A stretch of 64,000 nucleotides of DNA from Euryodendron excelsum (lineage: Eukaryota > Streptophyta > Magnoliopsida > Ericales > Pentaphylacaceae): assembly GCA_033060915.1 (NCBI GenBank), contig CM065379.1, positions 26,032,318 to 26,096,317 on the forward strand, written 5' to 3'. Below are positions 49,459 through 59,793 of this stretch, in pieces. The notes beneath the pieces were generated by a model. It was not told the DNA's origin. It did not search any database and was given only the letters and a program-made list of their open reading frames with translations. The translations under genes and the position numbers were made by a program. Within the stretch, counting starts at the first letter, position 1. Every line of letters begins with the position of its first letter.

Positions 49459-50984
49459 TGTTGACTCCACGCCTCAATTTTGATGATAACTAAATCTTGT
49501 GTTAGTTTATTAATACATTTAATTAGTGTGCAGATTAATAAGGATTATAATTTAGACTTAAAGTCTAATTCATATCAAAATGGATGCACAACATTTACAA
49601 GTTCAACCAATGCACCAAAAGTCAAACCTTGCACCAAAACAGAGCAATTGCACCCATTAAAACTTTAAATAAATGAATTGCATTCGAAGATATTGAAGGT
49701 GCTCAAAGAAAGACTTTATTGAGTGTAAAAAGACTAAATAAAAACGACTTGAATTAGAAAAGGTTGAATGTGTTCAAAAAGAGAATTCATCACGTCTGCA
49801 AAAATCTCTATAAAGAATTCAAAAGAGGACTACATAGGAGCTGTGAAGATTCATTAAAGTTGATGTGTATTAAATGTGCTCAAAAGTAGACTTCATCAAG
49901 CTTCTAAAGACTCAATGAAGTTAACTTGAACTCAAAGAGATTGAAGGTGATTCAAATAAAGAATTCATTATGTGTGCAAAGACTCCTTGAAGAATCCATG
50001 AAAAGATTTAAAAGAAAGCAAAGTGAATTCAATCCAAATTAAATTGAAGACATTCTCGTATAAACTTACTGGATTGAAGACTTTGAAGTATCATCATACC
50101 CCAAAGAAAAGACTCCTTGAAGATCTTAAGTACTTTTAAAGAACATCATACCTCAAAGAGAAGATCCCTTGAACATCCCTAGATTATTTGAAGCTAAACT
50201 GATCAAGGAAAGCATGAAGGATATTTTCTGGGTAATGTGTCGACACATGAGTTTGATGTGTCAACACATGAAGACAGTGGGCAAATTCTGAGAAATGCAA
50301 ACTTGATGTGTCGACACATGAAAGTCAAGTGTCGACATTTGAGAACTAACGGCTATATTTTTAAACGTTATATTGAAGTGGGCGCGCATTTAATGAAGCT
50401 CCAACAACCTCTAATGGGTGAAATCAATTCAAGGCTTTATATATATGCCTCCAAATGCATTTATGGACAAAAGATACAACATTCACTGATTGATTGAGCT
50501 AAAAAATCTAAAAATTCTCTTTATCTTCACGTTGTTAGTTAGTGGGCTATTCAATTCCCATCTACTCTTCTTAGAGAGTTTGTATTTTGTTTGTTTATCT
50601 TTCATACACTTGTAAGTGAGAGTTGGAGTGTTCTCTTTTAAAAATAAAAAAAAAAAAAAACAGAACTTGGGAAGAAATTCTTGTATAAAAGTGAGCTGAG
50701 CACTTTGAAAATCAGCATCTACTTTGTAATTGGAGATTGTATAGTGGAGGAAGATTTCAGGGGGATCTTGGGGTGAAAACGTAAACCACAAATTGTGGTT
50801 AAACCTCGGTAATTCTTGATGTGCTTTCTTGTGCTTTGTTTTCATTTCATTATTGTCTACATTGCATTGCATATATCTTGAACTACTATTCCAATAATTA
50901 GATTAGTTTTAATTAATCTTAATTAATTAATTTTTTTTTAAAACCCAATTCACTCCCCCTCTTGGGTTGCCTTTTGGGTTAACA
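49459..50984 (+). repeat. 3' LTR of copia B
   Basis: It runs from TGTTGACTCCACGCC to GGGTTAACA, 1526 bp. It keeps the 409 bp lost from the 5' LTR, including a GTCGACAC palindrome cluster at 50235-50338. Confidence 0.95.
50235..50338. repeat. GTCGACAC palindrome cluster, copia B 3' LTR
   Basis: Three exact GTCGACA-type palindromes plus GTGTCAACACAT, spaced irregularly over 104 bp. The 5' LTR has lost all but the last. Confidence 0.85.
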
Positions 50985-51353
50985 ATTTAATCCACAATAT
51001 TTGAGGACAACAACTACCAGCTACTATATATTCAGCCTCGGCTGCAGAGAGAGCAACCAAATTTTGCTTCTAACTATACCAAAACACAATCATGTTACCT
51101 AGGAGTTGGCAAGAGCCACTTGTGCTCTTCCTATCAACTCTACTCCCTGCATAGTCAGCGTCGGTGTAAGCAATCAAATTAAAGCAAGTACCTTTTGGAT
51201 ACCATAGTCAAAGGTTAGGTGTGTGCTTTAGGTAGCGAAAGATTCTTTTCATAGCAATCATATGAGATTCTTTAAGATTTGATTGAAATTGAGCACATAA
51301 GCAAATACTGAATATTATATCTGGCCTACTAGCAGTTAAATATAATAAGGAAC
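50985..51353 (-). pseudogene. Copia A pol, RNase H N-terminal part
   Basis: The minus strand reads YTDADYAGSRVDRKSTSGS and, further on, ALSAAEAEYIVAG with one internal stop. It joins 31919 across the copia B insertion. It breaks off at 51353 at the Tat 3 LTR; the five bases before the break are GGAAC. Confidence 0.9.
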
Positions 51354-52379
51354 TGTCGCGCCCAGATTTTTCGCACTCGAGGAATACTCACCCAAGCGGG
51401 AAAAATGCTGTACTCTCTTGTTAGAACTCACCCTCCTAAAAGAATGAGTGCGACTAGGTTTGAATTAAAAACAGGTTCGAATGAAGGGCTTTTCAAAAAG
51501 ATTCGGAGTCGCCACCTAACTTAATTAAGGTGAGTTAGGTCACCTAAAAACTAAGCATAATCCGAAAACTACACTTAGGGTTTTTGAAAACAATTTTGAA
51601 AATATCTCCTCGAGAGAGGGTTTTTTAAAGAAAAACAGGTTGTTTGGCAACCTTTGGAAAACATTTAGCCCTTTTTAGAAAAATAACTCCGTTTTGGTCT
51701 TTGAAAACAGTGATCTAGGTTCGGAGGTTGGTTACGTGTAGGGAAGACGCACTAAGCTATCACCCTACCCCGCCCTTTCGGTACCTACATGTCAATCTAC
51801 CCTAGATTTACCTATGAGAGTCTTTAACTAACTATTGTTCAATCCCATTCACTTTGGAAAATAATGTTTGAAATAAATATGATGCATGAGATGCAAGTGC
51901 AAGATAAGAAGGAAATTGACAAATAGATTTGGAAAGGGATTGATTTGAAATTGATTTGTTTTGAAAATAGATTTGACGAGATGGAATTGAAATTGGAAAG
52001 TTTGGAAACTTGGAAATAGGAACTCGAAAATAGAAATTTTGAAATTAGAATTTTGAAAATAGATTGGAATTGAGATTTGAAAGATGTGGAGACCGCACCC
52101 ATGAGGGTGGAATTGAAAGTTTGAAAAATATTGTGACCGCACCTATGAAGGTTGCCTACGTATCCCTTTGGGGGAATCAGGTCAGTCGTAGTTCGGACAA
52201 GAGTCCGATTGAAAAGAGATTGATTTGAAAAGAGAGATTAGATTGGAAGAAAGAGATTGAATTGAAAATTGAATTTGATTTGAGATTAGAAAAGGAGATT
52301 GAATTTGAGAAGATTGGACTTGCTTTGGAAAGATTGATTTTGGAAAAATTTGGTTTTGGAAAGATGGAGGTTTAGGAAA

Positions 52380-53240
52380 CCTAGACTTAAGAAAGGCTTG
52401 ACTCGACTTGGAAGGTTTAGGAGATTAGGAAAGGTTGGATTTAGGAAATGTTCGAATTAGGAAATGTTCGATTTAGGAAAGTTTCGAATTAGGAAAGTTT
52501 CATTTTTGAAAAGTTTTGAAATTAGGAAAGTTTGGAATTTAGGAAAGTTTTGGGTTTAGGAAAGTTTTGAAATTGGAAAGTTTCGAGTTTTAGAAAGTTT
52601 TCGAAAAAGGAAAGATTTTCAGATTAGGAAAGTTTTGAAAATCAGAAAGTTTTGAATTTAGAAATGTTTTGAAAAAAGGAAGTTTTGAATTTGGAAAGCT
52701 TTGAAAACAAGGAAGTTTTGAAAATAAGAAAATTTCGTTTTAGGAAAGGTTTGAAAAAGGAAAGTTTTCAACTTAGGAAGTGTTTGAATTAAGAAAGTTT
52801 CAACTTAAGAAAGTCCTAAATTAAGAAAGTTTTGATTTTAGAAAAGTCTTAGATTTGGAAAGATTTGAAGTTTAAGAGAGTTTAGAATTTAGAAAGATTT
52901 GGGTTTAGAAAGATTTAGGTTAAGAAAGTTTCAAATTTAGAAAGTTTTGAATTTGGAAAGATTTGAAATTTAGAAAGTTTAAGATTTAGAAAGTTTTTAG
53001 AGTTTTAGAGAATCTTGAGATTAGGAAAGGTTTGAGTTTAGGAAAGATTTGAAAGCTTGGATTTGAAAAAGATTTTGGAAAAGGGTAGAATTAGGAAAGG
53101 GTTGAATTAGGAAAGATTGGAAAGTTGAATTTTAAAACTTAGGAAAGATTTTTACGTTCAAGTTTTGGAAACTTAAGATTTAGGAAAGTAGAAGTTTAGG
53201 GAGGATTTGAATTAGGAAAGAGTTAGACTAGGAAGGGATT
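52380..53240. repeat. GGAAAG-type short-period tract, Tat 3 LTR
   Basis: Degenerate 15-20-bp repeats around TTAGGAAAGTTTTGAA, matching 23340-24060. Confidence 0.7.
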
Positions 53241-54739
53241 GGATTTGGTTTCTAAAAGCAAAGGTTTGATTTTGTTTCCAAAAACGGAGGATAGGATCTA
53301 ATTTCCTAAATGGGAAGATTTGATTTGGTTTCCTAAAGGGAAGATAGGATTTGACAAGGATTTGGAAAGGGGGATTCTAGAAACCCTAGGTTTGGAAAAT
53401 TATAGTTTTGACGTAAAATATAGGTTTTGAAAACAAGGATAGTTTTGATGTAGAAAACAAGAGGTTTTGGAAACCTAGGTTTGGGGCAAAGTTTGAAAAT
53501 CATGTTTTTAGAAAGAAAATTAGGGTTTCCTAATTGTAGGTTCTAGGGCTTGACTTGGGCTCTAAGGAAAGAGTTTTTTGGAGAACGCGTTTTTGGAAAC
53601 GAAGGTTTTCTAGAAGAGAATCCTAGGGAGGAATTTTCGGAAAGTGAATTTGAAGAGGGAGTTTTTGGAAAAAGATTTTAAAGAGAAGGAGTTTTGGGAA
53701 GTGTGTTTTTTTTGGGGAGAGGATTTTGGAAAGGAGTTGAAAAAGGGAGTTTTGAAAAATAGATTTTGGAAGGGAGTTTTTGAAAACAATTTTTGGAGAC
53801 GAGAGTTTTAGGAAAGTATGTTGAAAAAGAGATTTTTAGGAGGAAATTCTTGAAGAGAGAGAGAGTTTTTGGAAAGTATAAAAACATCTCACTTTCCTAA
53901 AGCGATTCTAGTCATAAGAGGGCTAGAACCACTTTAAGAAAGTGGTTTTGAAAACAAAGTTTGAAAATATAGGCCAAAAGGCCACTTTTAATATAACACT
54001 TTCCTAAAGCAACCCTAGCCATGGAAAGGCTAGAATCACCCTAGAATTGTGGTTTTGAAAACAAGTTTTTGAAAAAGAGATTTTGATGCAAATTTCGAAA
54101 ACAAGTTTGAAAACGGTTTTGAAAACGAGTTTTGGAAGATGCAAGACTATGATATGCACAATGCAATTTGGGGTCGTGAACATACAAGGTTAAGGCTTCA
54201 CCACATAATCAAGGGGGCCGGACCCACGTGGTCTTTGGTTAGACTATAAGAAAGCCCCCGACACGGTGACTCTCCAATAGTCCAATCCTACACATGGACC
54301 GGGAATCCCCTTGTTTCAAGCATGCAAAGAAAGGGCGGGAAAGAGATGGGGGATTAAAATAGAGAAAACCTAAGTGGGTTGGAGAGAGAAGAGAGAGGGG
54401 GAAGTGCGGAAATTAAATAGGGAGCCTACCTTGTTTCTTGTTTATTTTGCGCGCCGTGCAGTCTTCGGTCTTCGGTCTTGATCTTCACCCTTAGTCTTCA
54501 AGGATTGTCTTCAAGCTTTGGATGGCTGCTCTTCAAGTCTTCAGAGAGTGGTTGAAGGCTAGTGTATGAGTGTATGGGGGAGTGTATGAGTGTATAGGAG
54601 GCTAGGGTTTGTGTATAGTGGCTAGGGTTTGGGAAAACTTAGGGAGGCTAGGGTTTTGGAGGTGCTCGAGCTCTGTATATCGAAATATGAGATTCTTAGG
54701 TTAAGTTTGCAGACCCTTTTCACGTTGAACGAGGCTCTG

Positions 54740-54747
54740 TATTTATA
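54740..54747 (-). promoter_or_regulatory. TATA box of Tat 3 LTR
   Basis: TATAAATA on the minus strand, conserved in all three Tat LTRs. It is the likely core promoter, placing the U3/R border about 30 bp further left. Confidence 0.65.
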
Positions 54748-54760
54748 GAAGTTGGACAAG

Positions 54761-54787
54761 CCTGGCGCCTGTTACAGTGGCGCCAGG
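54761..54787. repeat. Hairpin palindrome 1, Tat 3 U3
   Basis: CCTGGCGCC and GGCGCCAGG form a perfect 9-bp stem around a 9-base loop. It lies just upstream of the TATA box on the minus strand. Confidence 0.85.
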
Positions 54788-54799
54788 GCAAAATTTACA

Positions 54800-54824
54800 C
54801 TGGCGCCACTCGGAGTGGCGCCAG
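54800..54824. repeat. Hairpin palindrome 2, Tat 3 U3
   Basis: CTGGCGCCACT, loop CGG, then AGTGGCGCCAG: a perfect 11-bp stem, equivalent to 25660-25684. Confidence 0.92.
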
Positions 54825-55049
54825 GCCATTTTTGGGCTTGGCGCCACTAGTAGCCAGCCATTTAGGAAACAATTAAGGTCGGCAAGAAACGTATCTTTGA
54901 CTAGATTTGGGCGCCTGTACTAGTGACTACCATGTAAACTTTAGCCTGGCTTCACTAGGAGTGACTCTGGAAAGTTCGGGAATGATTTGAAGGAGCCGGG
55001 AGTGACCCGGAAAGCCAGAAAGGAGCAGGAACACTTGAAATAGTGTCCT

Positions 55050-55790
55050 GGAGGTATTTGACTTGAAAAGTGAGGATAAGATGTGTCGGAAAGGTCGACC
55101 GGGCCTTTAGGGGCAAAACGGTCAATCGGACTAGGAAACTGCCGGGGCGAACCCGGATTGTCCCGAAAAAAGACTTTGGATCTGGAAACATTATTTAGAA
55201 TGTTCCCAGAGGTTGCCGGTTTGATTCCCAGGGCCGGCGTGATCGGAAATGGAGACCGGCCCACCAGGGGCAAAACGGTCATTTTGCACCGGGTTTGCCG
55301 GAACTGACTCGGAATGGTCCGGAAAGGTAAAGGAAGGTCGAGAACACTATAAAAAGTATTCTCGGGACATTACCGGTTTGATACCCAGAGCCGGTGTGGT
55401 CGAAGAAGGAGACCGGCCCTCTAGGGGCAAAACGGTCATTTTGCACCGGGTTGGCCGGAACTAACTTGGAATGGTCCAAAAAGGTACAGGGAAGTTGAGA
55501 ACACTATAAAAAGTATTCTCGGGACATTACCGGTTTGATAGCCAGAGCCGGTGTGGTCGAAAAAGGAAACCGGCCCTCTAGGGGCAAAATGGTCATTTTG
55601 TATCGGGTGGGCCGGAACTGACTTAGAATGGTCTGGAAAGGTAAAGGAAGGTCGAGAATACTATAAAAAGTATTATCGGGGCATTACCGGTTTGATACCC
55701 AGAGCCGGTGTGGTTCCCGAGGCATTTGGATGCTTAGGGGCAAAATGGTCATCTTGACCGAAAAGTCTCGGAAAAGGCCCTAAGGGTAGT
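55050..55790. repeat. 157-bp tandem array, about five units
   Basis: The anchor GGGGCAAAA occurs at 55110, 55267, 55424, 55581 and 55737, and CCGGTTTGAT at 55216, 55373, 55530 and 55687, so the period is exactly 157 bp (last step 156). The solo LTR has three anchors (25936, 26093, 26249) with the same period, and the element 1 LTR has one (9806). Confidence 0.95.
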
Positions 55791-55839
55791 CTAGTTATTT
55801 TTCACCGAAGTGAGCTAACAAACATGGGTATTGACCTAG

Positions 55840-56210
55840 GTTTTGAGTATTTCTGCTACTCGGACGGGGTTGAGTATTTCCCCTACTCGAACGGGTTTGA
55901 CAATTTGAGAGTATTTTCGCTACTCCAACGGCTCTGTGAGTATTTCCGCTACTCTAACGGTTCTGTGAGTATTTCCGCTACTCTAACGGTTCTGTGAGTA
56001 TTTTCGCTACTCTAACGGTTGAGTATTTCAGCTACTCTAACGGTTCTGTGAGTATTTCCGCTACTCTAACGGTTCTGTGAGTATTTCCGCTACTCTAATG
56101 GCTCTGTGAGTATTTCCGCTACTGTAACGGTTGAATATTTCCGCTACTCGGACGGCTCTATGAGTATTTTCGCTACTCTAACAGTTGTGTGAGTAGTTTT
56201 GCTACTCGAA
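55840..56210. repeat. 29-bp tandem array with AACGG cores
   Basis: The unit GAGTATTTCCGCTACTCTAA plus CGGTTCTGT is repeated about 12 times with small changes. Five units contain exact TCTAACGGTT. Confidence 0.9.
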
Positions 56211-56560
56211 CCGTCTCGAGGAATAAACTGTCTCGAGAGAGGGATTAGAAAGGGGTCTTACCGTCTCCGAAGAGACGTGCCTGGGTTGGAACCGTCTCGA
56301 GGAATAAACTGTCTCGAGAGAGGGATTGGAAAGGGGTCTTACCGACTCCGAAGAGATGTGCCTGGGTTTTGAGTGTTTCCGCCACCCTAACGGTTTTGTG
56401 AGTGTTTCCGCCATCCTAACGGTTTTGTGAATGTTTCCGCCACCCTGACGGTTTTGTGAGTGTTTCCGCCACTCTGACGGTTTGGTGAGTGTTTCTGCCA
56501 CTCTGACGGTTTTGTGAGTAGTTTTGCTACTCGGACCGTCTCGAGGAATAAACTGTCTCG
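56211..56560. repeat. CCGTCTCGAGGAATAAACTG repeats and second AACGG array
   Basis: The CCGTCTCGAG block starts at 56211, 56292 (81 bp later) and 56536. Between the last two lie five units of GAGTGTTTCCGCCACCCTAA plus CGGTTTTGT. Confidence 0.88.
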
Positions 56561-56772
56561 AGAGAGAGATTGGAATTGGAATAAGAAAGGATAATGCCCC
56601 TAAGGGCATTTTGGTCATTTTGCCTCTATTCGGGCCTAACAGGCCCGCGAAGCGATGGAAAGACGGAATTTGGACTAGAGGATTGGTTTCGATTGGAATA
56701 TGTCCATAATGACTTGAAAACAAGTCTGGACGGAGTGTAGACTGCCGAGCGGTCAAAAATGGGGTGCTTACA

Positions 56773-56788
56773 GCTGCCCCTCTTTTTC
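56773..56788 (-). other. Polypurine tract of Tat 3
   Basis: On the minus strand GAAAAAGAGGGGCAGC directly precedes the 3' LTR, fixing the boundary and the minus orientation. Confidence 0.85.
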
Positions 56789-56973
56789 TGTCTTTGCTTG
56801 TCAAAGATAGAAAACGATAAGAGTAAGAGTCCCATGTTGACCGCGAGGCAGTCGGAGGGACGGACATTGAAAACCTTTCAACAACGAGGGTCGAAAATGG
56901 ATAACGGGCCAAAAAGGCCTTCGAAAACGAGTTTTGGCAGGAAAAAGGGCAAAACTGCCCGGAATTTATAACT

Positions 56974-57034
56974 GGCGCCACTAGCAGTGGCGCCTTTGGC
57001 AAAACAAAACTGGCGCCTTTGCTAGTAGCGCCAG
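56974..57034. repeat. Two further GGCGCC hairpins inside Tat 3
   Basis: GGCGCCACT-AGC-AGTGGCGCC (56974-56994) is a perfect 9-bp stem. CTGGCGC...GCGCCAG (57010-57034) is a 7-bp stem. Both resemble the U3 hairpins but lie outside the LTR, upstream of the antisense ORF leader. Confidence 0.88.
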
Positions 57035-57099
57035 GCTTAAAGTTAAAACCAGAAAATTTCTGGTTCGAACAGCCGCGGCACTTTGGAGGGTTTTCACAA

Positions 57100-58113
57100 A
57101 TTCGTGAGGCATTGCGAGGAATCCATCTTGGAGATTGAAGGAGCACTCTTTGGGGACCACGGGTGATTGCCGGAGGGAGTCCATGTCGCCGGAAAAGTCG
57201 CCGGAAGTGAAGATTTCGCCGGAGAACTTCCAAAAGGTGAGTTTTCAAATTTTGTTGATTTTGATGTGTAGAACTTCGTTTGAATCATGTGAATAGTGGA
57301 AATTAATGCTTTGATATGTTTTGAACCCTTTGGTGATGTTGTTTTTGCAATTTGATGGTTGTTTGATTAAATTTGAGTGATTATATGTAAATATGTGAAG
57401 GGGTTTTCTGCAGGAATAGGAAATTTGTTTCTATAAGCATGGGTACTAGGTTTTTTGGCTATGTTTTTGTGCAATGTGCCTTAGAAAAATGTGTTTAACA
57501 ACCGTATGAAGTTTCGTGATTTTTTGAAAACTCGGTGAATTTTTGATTTTTTGAAAAATAGAAAAATATTTAGAAAATTAGGAAAAATTAGAAAATTCAA
57601 GAAATTGATGAAATTGTTGAAGTTTGAAATTTGGAAAAATGTAGGAATATTTTGAAAACATTTGAGGTGATTTTGAAAAATTTTGGAAGCCTTTTGAAAC
57701 CATTGATTTATTTGAAAAATAAACATGTGTTTTGAAAATTTTGAAAAATTGGAAATTGTGCACTGGAGCCATTGTTATGTGGTTGTGGCGTTGGAAGGTG
57801 CATATTTCGTGTTTTGTGTTGATGTCATGGGCGTTGTAGGGGCCACTTTTAAATGGGACTCTGCCGAAATTTTTAGAAATTATGAAAAGAGTTGGTTAAA
57901 ATTTTAGAAATAAAATCTTTTTGAAGGAAAAAGGCAGAGAACCCTTGAGACGTGATTTGGAGTTGAAAAATCAAGATGTGTGAAAATTTTGTTTTTGATT
58001 TGTTATTGCGAAATCCTTTATTTGTTTTGTGTTATTTGTTTGTTTTATTTTACTGTTATTTAAGATGTACGGATGGTATATTTACATCACTTACCTTGGC
58101 TTACCTTTTCAGG
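57100..58113 (+). promoter_or_regulatory. Putative spliced leader of the antisense ORF
   Basis: A GC-rich leader ends in CAAAAG|GTGAGT (donor after 57236). An AT-rich stretch of 876 bp follows and ends in TTACCTTTTCAG|G (acceptor at 58112), one base before the ATG at 58114. The change in base composition at both sites fits a plant intron. An upstream ATG at 57183 would read 18 codons into the junction and then stop soon after, so the main start stays at 58114. Confidence 0.6.
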
Positions 58114-59793
58114 ATGGCAGATGGAGTTTTGCATCGGCTGAGAGCTTGGCACAGTAGCTACCCTCCCGATGAGCAGGATATCTTTCGTCGGTCCTTTGGT
58201 CGGGTGGCTTCGCTTTTATCAGTGCGGCTTATTCCCAGACTCATGGAGGCAGTGATCCCTTTCTGGCAGCCGGATTTGTCTCTTTTTCGCTTTGGAGAGT
58301 GTGAGCTTACCCCTACTCCTCATGAGTATGGGTTCCTTCTTGGTTTCCGAGATGTTTCTGCTGACATTGTGGGACCCCTTTTTTCGGATGGTTGTATCAC
58401 AGTGGTTTCATCCCAGCTCGGATTCAGACGCACAGTTCTTTCGTCTTCTTCTTTGCCCTAGTTTCCCTATGTCCCAGCAGAGTTCCTCTTTTCCCGTTTT
58501 GAGTTTCCTACGGGTATGCGAGCTCATTCAGGTGAGTGGCACACCTCCCAGGATTGGGCTATTTCTCGTATGGTTGCCTTAGCCTTGCTTCTGCTGAACT
58601 TCTTGGTGTTCCCCCGAGACGATGATTTAGTGGACTGTCGACTCTGTGCCCCATTGGCCTTGATCCGTACAAGGCATTCCTATGCTCCTATGATTGTAAG
58701 GGAGACCTTTGTGAGTCTTACGAGATTCCAGCAGTCCCTTGACGCTCGTTTCCGCAGGTGCACTACTCTTTTCCAGCTCTGGGCGATTAGTCATTTGTTT
58801 GTTACACCCTTGTTTCAGCACACGTGGTATCCTGAGCTCGATCATATACATTCCCTGGCGAGATCTCAGGGTGTCATGGCAGATGAGGGGAGATTCCCGC
58901 AGACCGCTGCATCCTGGGCGGACTATCTTCAGAGCATGAGGTCGGGCATAGTCAGGTGGTATTCAGGGCTGGTTGGTAGGTATTGCTTGAGAGTTCGGCC
59001 TTTCGGGAGAGCCTTCGTGCCCCTAGCAGGCTTGCGGGGCATTGCCCCTTTCTTCGGGATTCGAGTTCTACGACAGCTTGGTAGGAGTCAGGATATCCCT
59101 TTTCTAGCTTCTGCAGCCAAGTTTACTCTTATCTTTGAGGCGTCGATTCCTAGAGCAATGGTAGAGAAAATTATGGATATATGGAGATCCTTGTTTCCTC
59201 ATGTTGATGATGATGGTCCCTTCTTTGACATGCCCCCTGCGACCGAGGGCTATCATTACTGGCTTCGACGCTACGTGTTGGGTCCTAGTAGACTCGGGGA
59301 TCTTCTCATTGAGACTCCTTTACCTCCTGTAGGGTATACCGACTTCTTGACTGCTATGATTGTTCAGGGGCGTCGCCACAGACGGGAGAACCGTCGTCTG
59401 ATACGGATATTGCGTGACCGATTGAGGATGAGAGACGCTGAGGTAGTTTTACTAGAGAGGCGATTAGCAGCTGCCAGATCAACGCATGATGACCCTCCTT
59501 CGGGTGCTGTGAGGGCCCGCAGGCGGCCACGAGGCGTTCTAGGCAGTTCTCCTTCCCTGGAGGGTGATGTGATGGATGGCCCGTCCTTACGGGAGGCTGT
59601 GGAGTCCCTTACTCGAGAGAGGGACATGCTTCTGGCTAGATGTGCTGACTATGAGCAAGGCCGGCCTGGGTCTTCTGCTGCTGGTACTTCTTCGAGTGCA
59701 CCTCTTGTGACTGGCGAGCCAGTGGATCCCTGCATAGCTGATTCCTCCTCTGATGACGACGGGGAGCGATATATTTTTGCCCCTCGCTCTTAG
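58114..59793 (+). pseudogene. Tat 3 antisense extra ORF (DUF7745/plant-mobile-domain-like)
   Basis: About 559 codons on the strand opposite to pol, with a single in-frame stop at 58459-58461. It starts MADGVLHRLRAWHSSYPPDE. The N-terminal domain has FWQPDLSLFRFGECELTPTP followed by EYGFLLGF, the pattern of the plant DUF7745/mobile-domain families found in retroelements and transposons (by recall). The middle is helical with Trp/Arg-rich segments. A coiled coil at about residues 415-455 (RRHRRENRRLIRILRDRLRM) is followed by a low-complexity Ser/Gly-rich, acidic end (DSSSDDDGERYIF). Antisense ORFs here are known in Tat elements; their function is unknown. The frame is preserved far better than the window's other extra ORFs. 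Confidence 0.8.

Larger units (their letters stand above)
31920..50984 (+). mobile_element. Copia B (SIRE-like), interrupted by gypsy C
   Basis: A plus-strand Ty1/copia element inserted into copia A. Order: 5' LTR, initiator-Met primer site, gag with two zinc knuckles, protease, GAG-pre-integrase, integrase, reverse transcriptase, RNase H, then an extra ORF, then gypsy C (39781-48658), a short leader to the polypurine tract, and the 3' LTR. Without gypsy C it is about 10.2 kb, a usual length for SIRE/Maximus elements. Flanks GTTTA/ATTTA form the target duplication with one mismatch. All ORFs are broken. Confidence 0.95.
51354..56772 (-). repeat. 3' LTR of Tat 3
   Basis: It runs from TGTCGCGCCCAGATTTTTCG to GGGGTGCTTACA on the plus strand, 5419 bp, very long for an LTR. 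From right to left (minus direction) it holds the AACGG arrays, the 157-bp array, hairpins, TATA box and the GGAAAG low-complexity tract. The full homologue is the solo LTR at 18858-27244. Confidence 0.95.

Noticed and set aside
55840..56210. 29-bp repeats that could suggest a CRISPR array
   Set aside because: There are no spacers; the units are head-to-tail within the Tat U3.
56202..57248. A 348-codon minus-strand frame crossing the Tat 3 polypurine tract into the LTR
   Set aside because: It covers tandem repeats, crosses the LTR border and shows no domain. Its length reflects repeat units that are stop-free in this frame.
57976..58113. An in-frame upstream ATG that would extend the Tat 3 antisense ORF by 46 residues
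   Set aside because: The stretch is AT-rich and ends in a strong splice acceptor, so it looks like intron; the start at 58114 is preferred.
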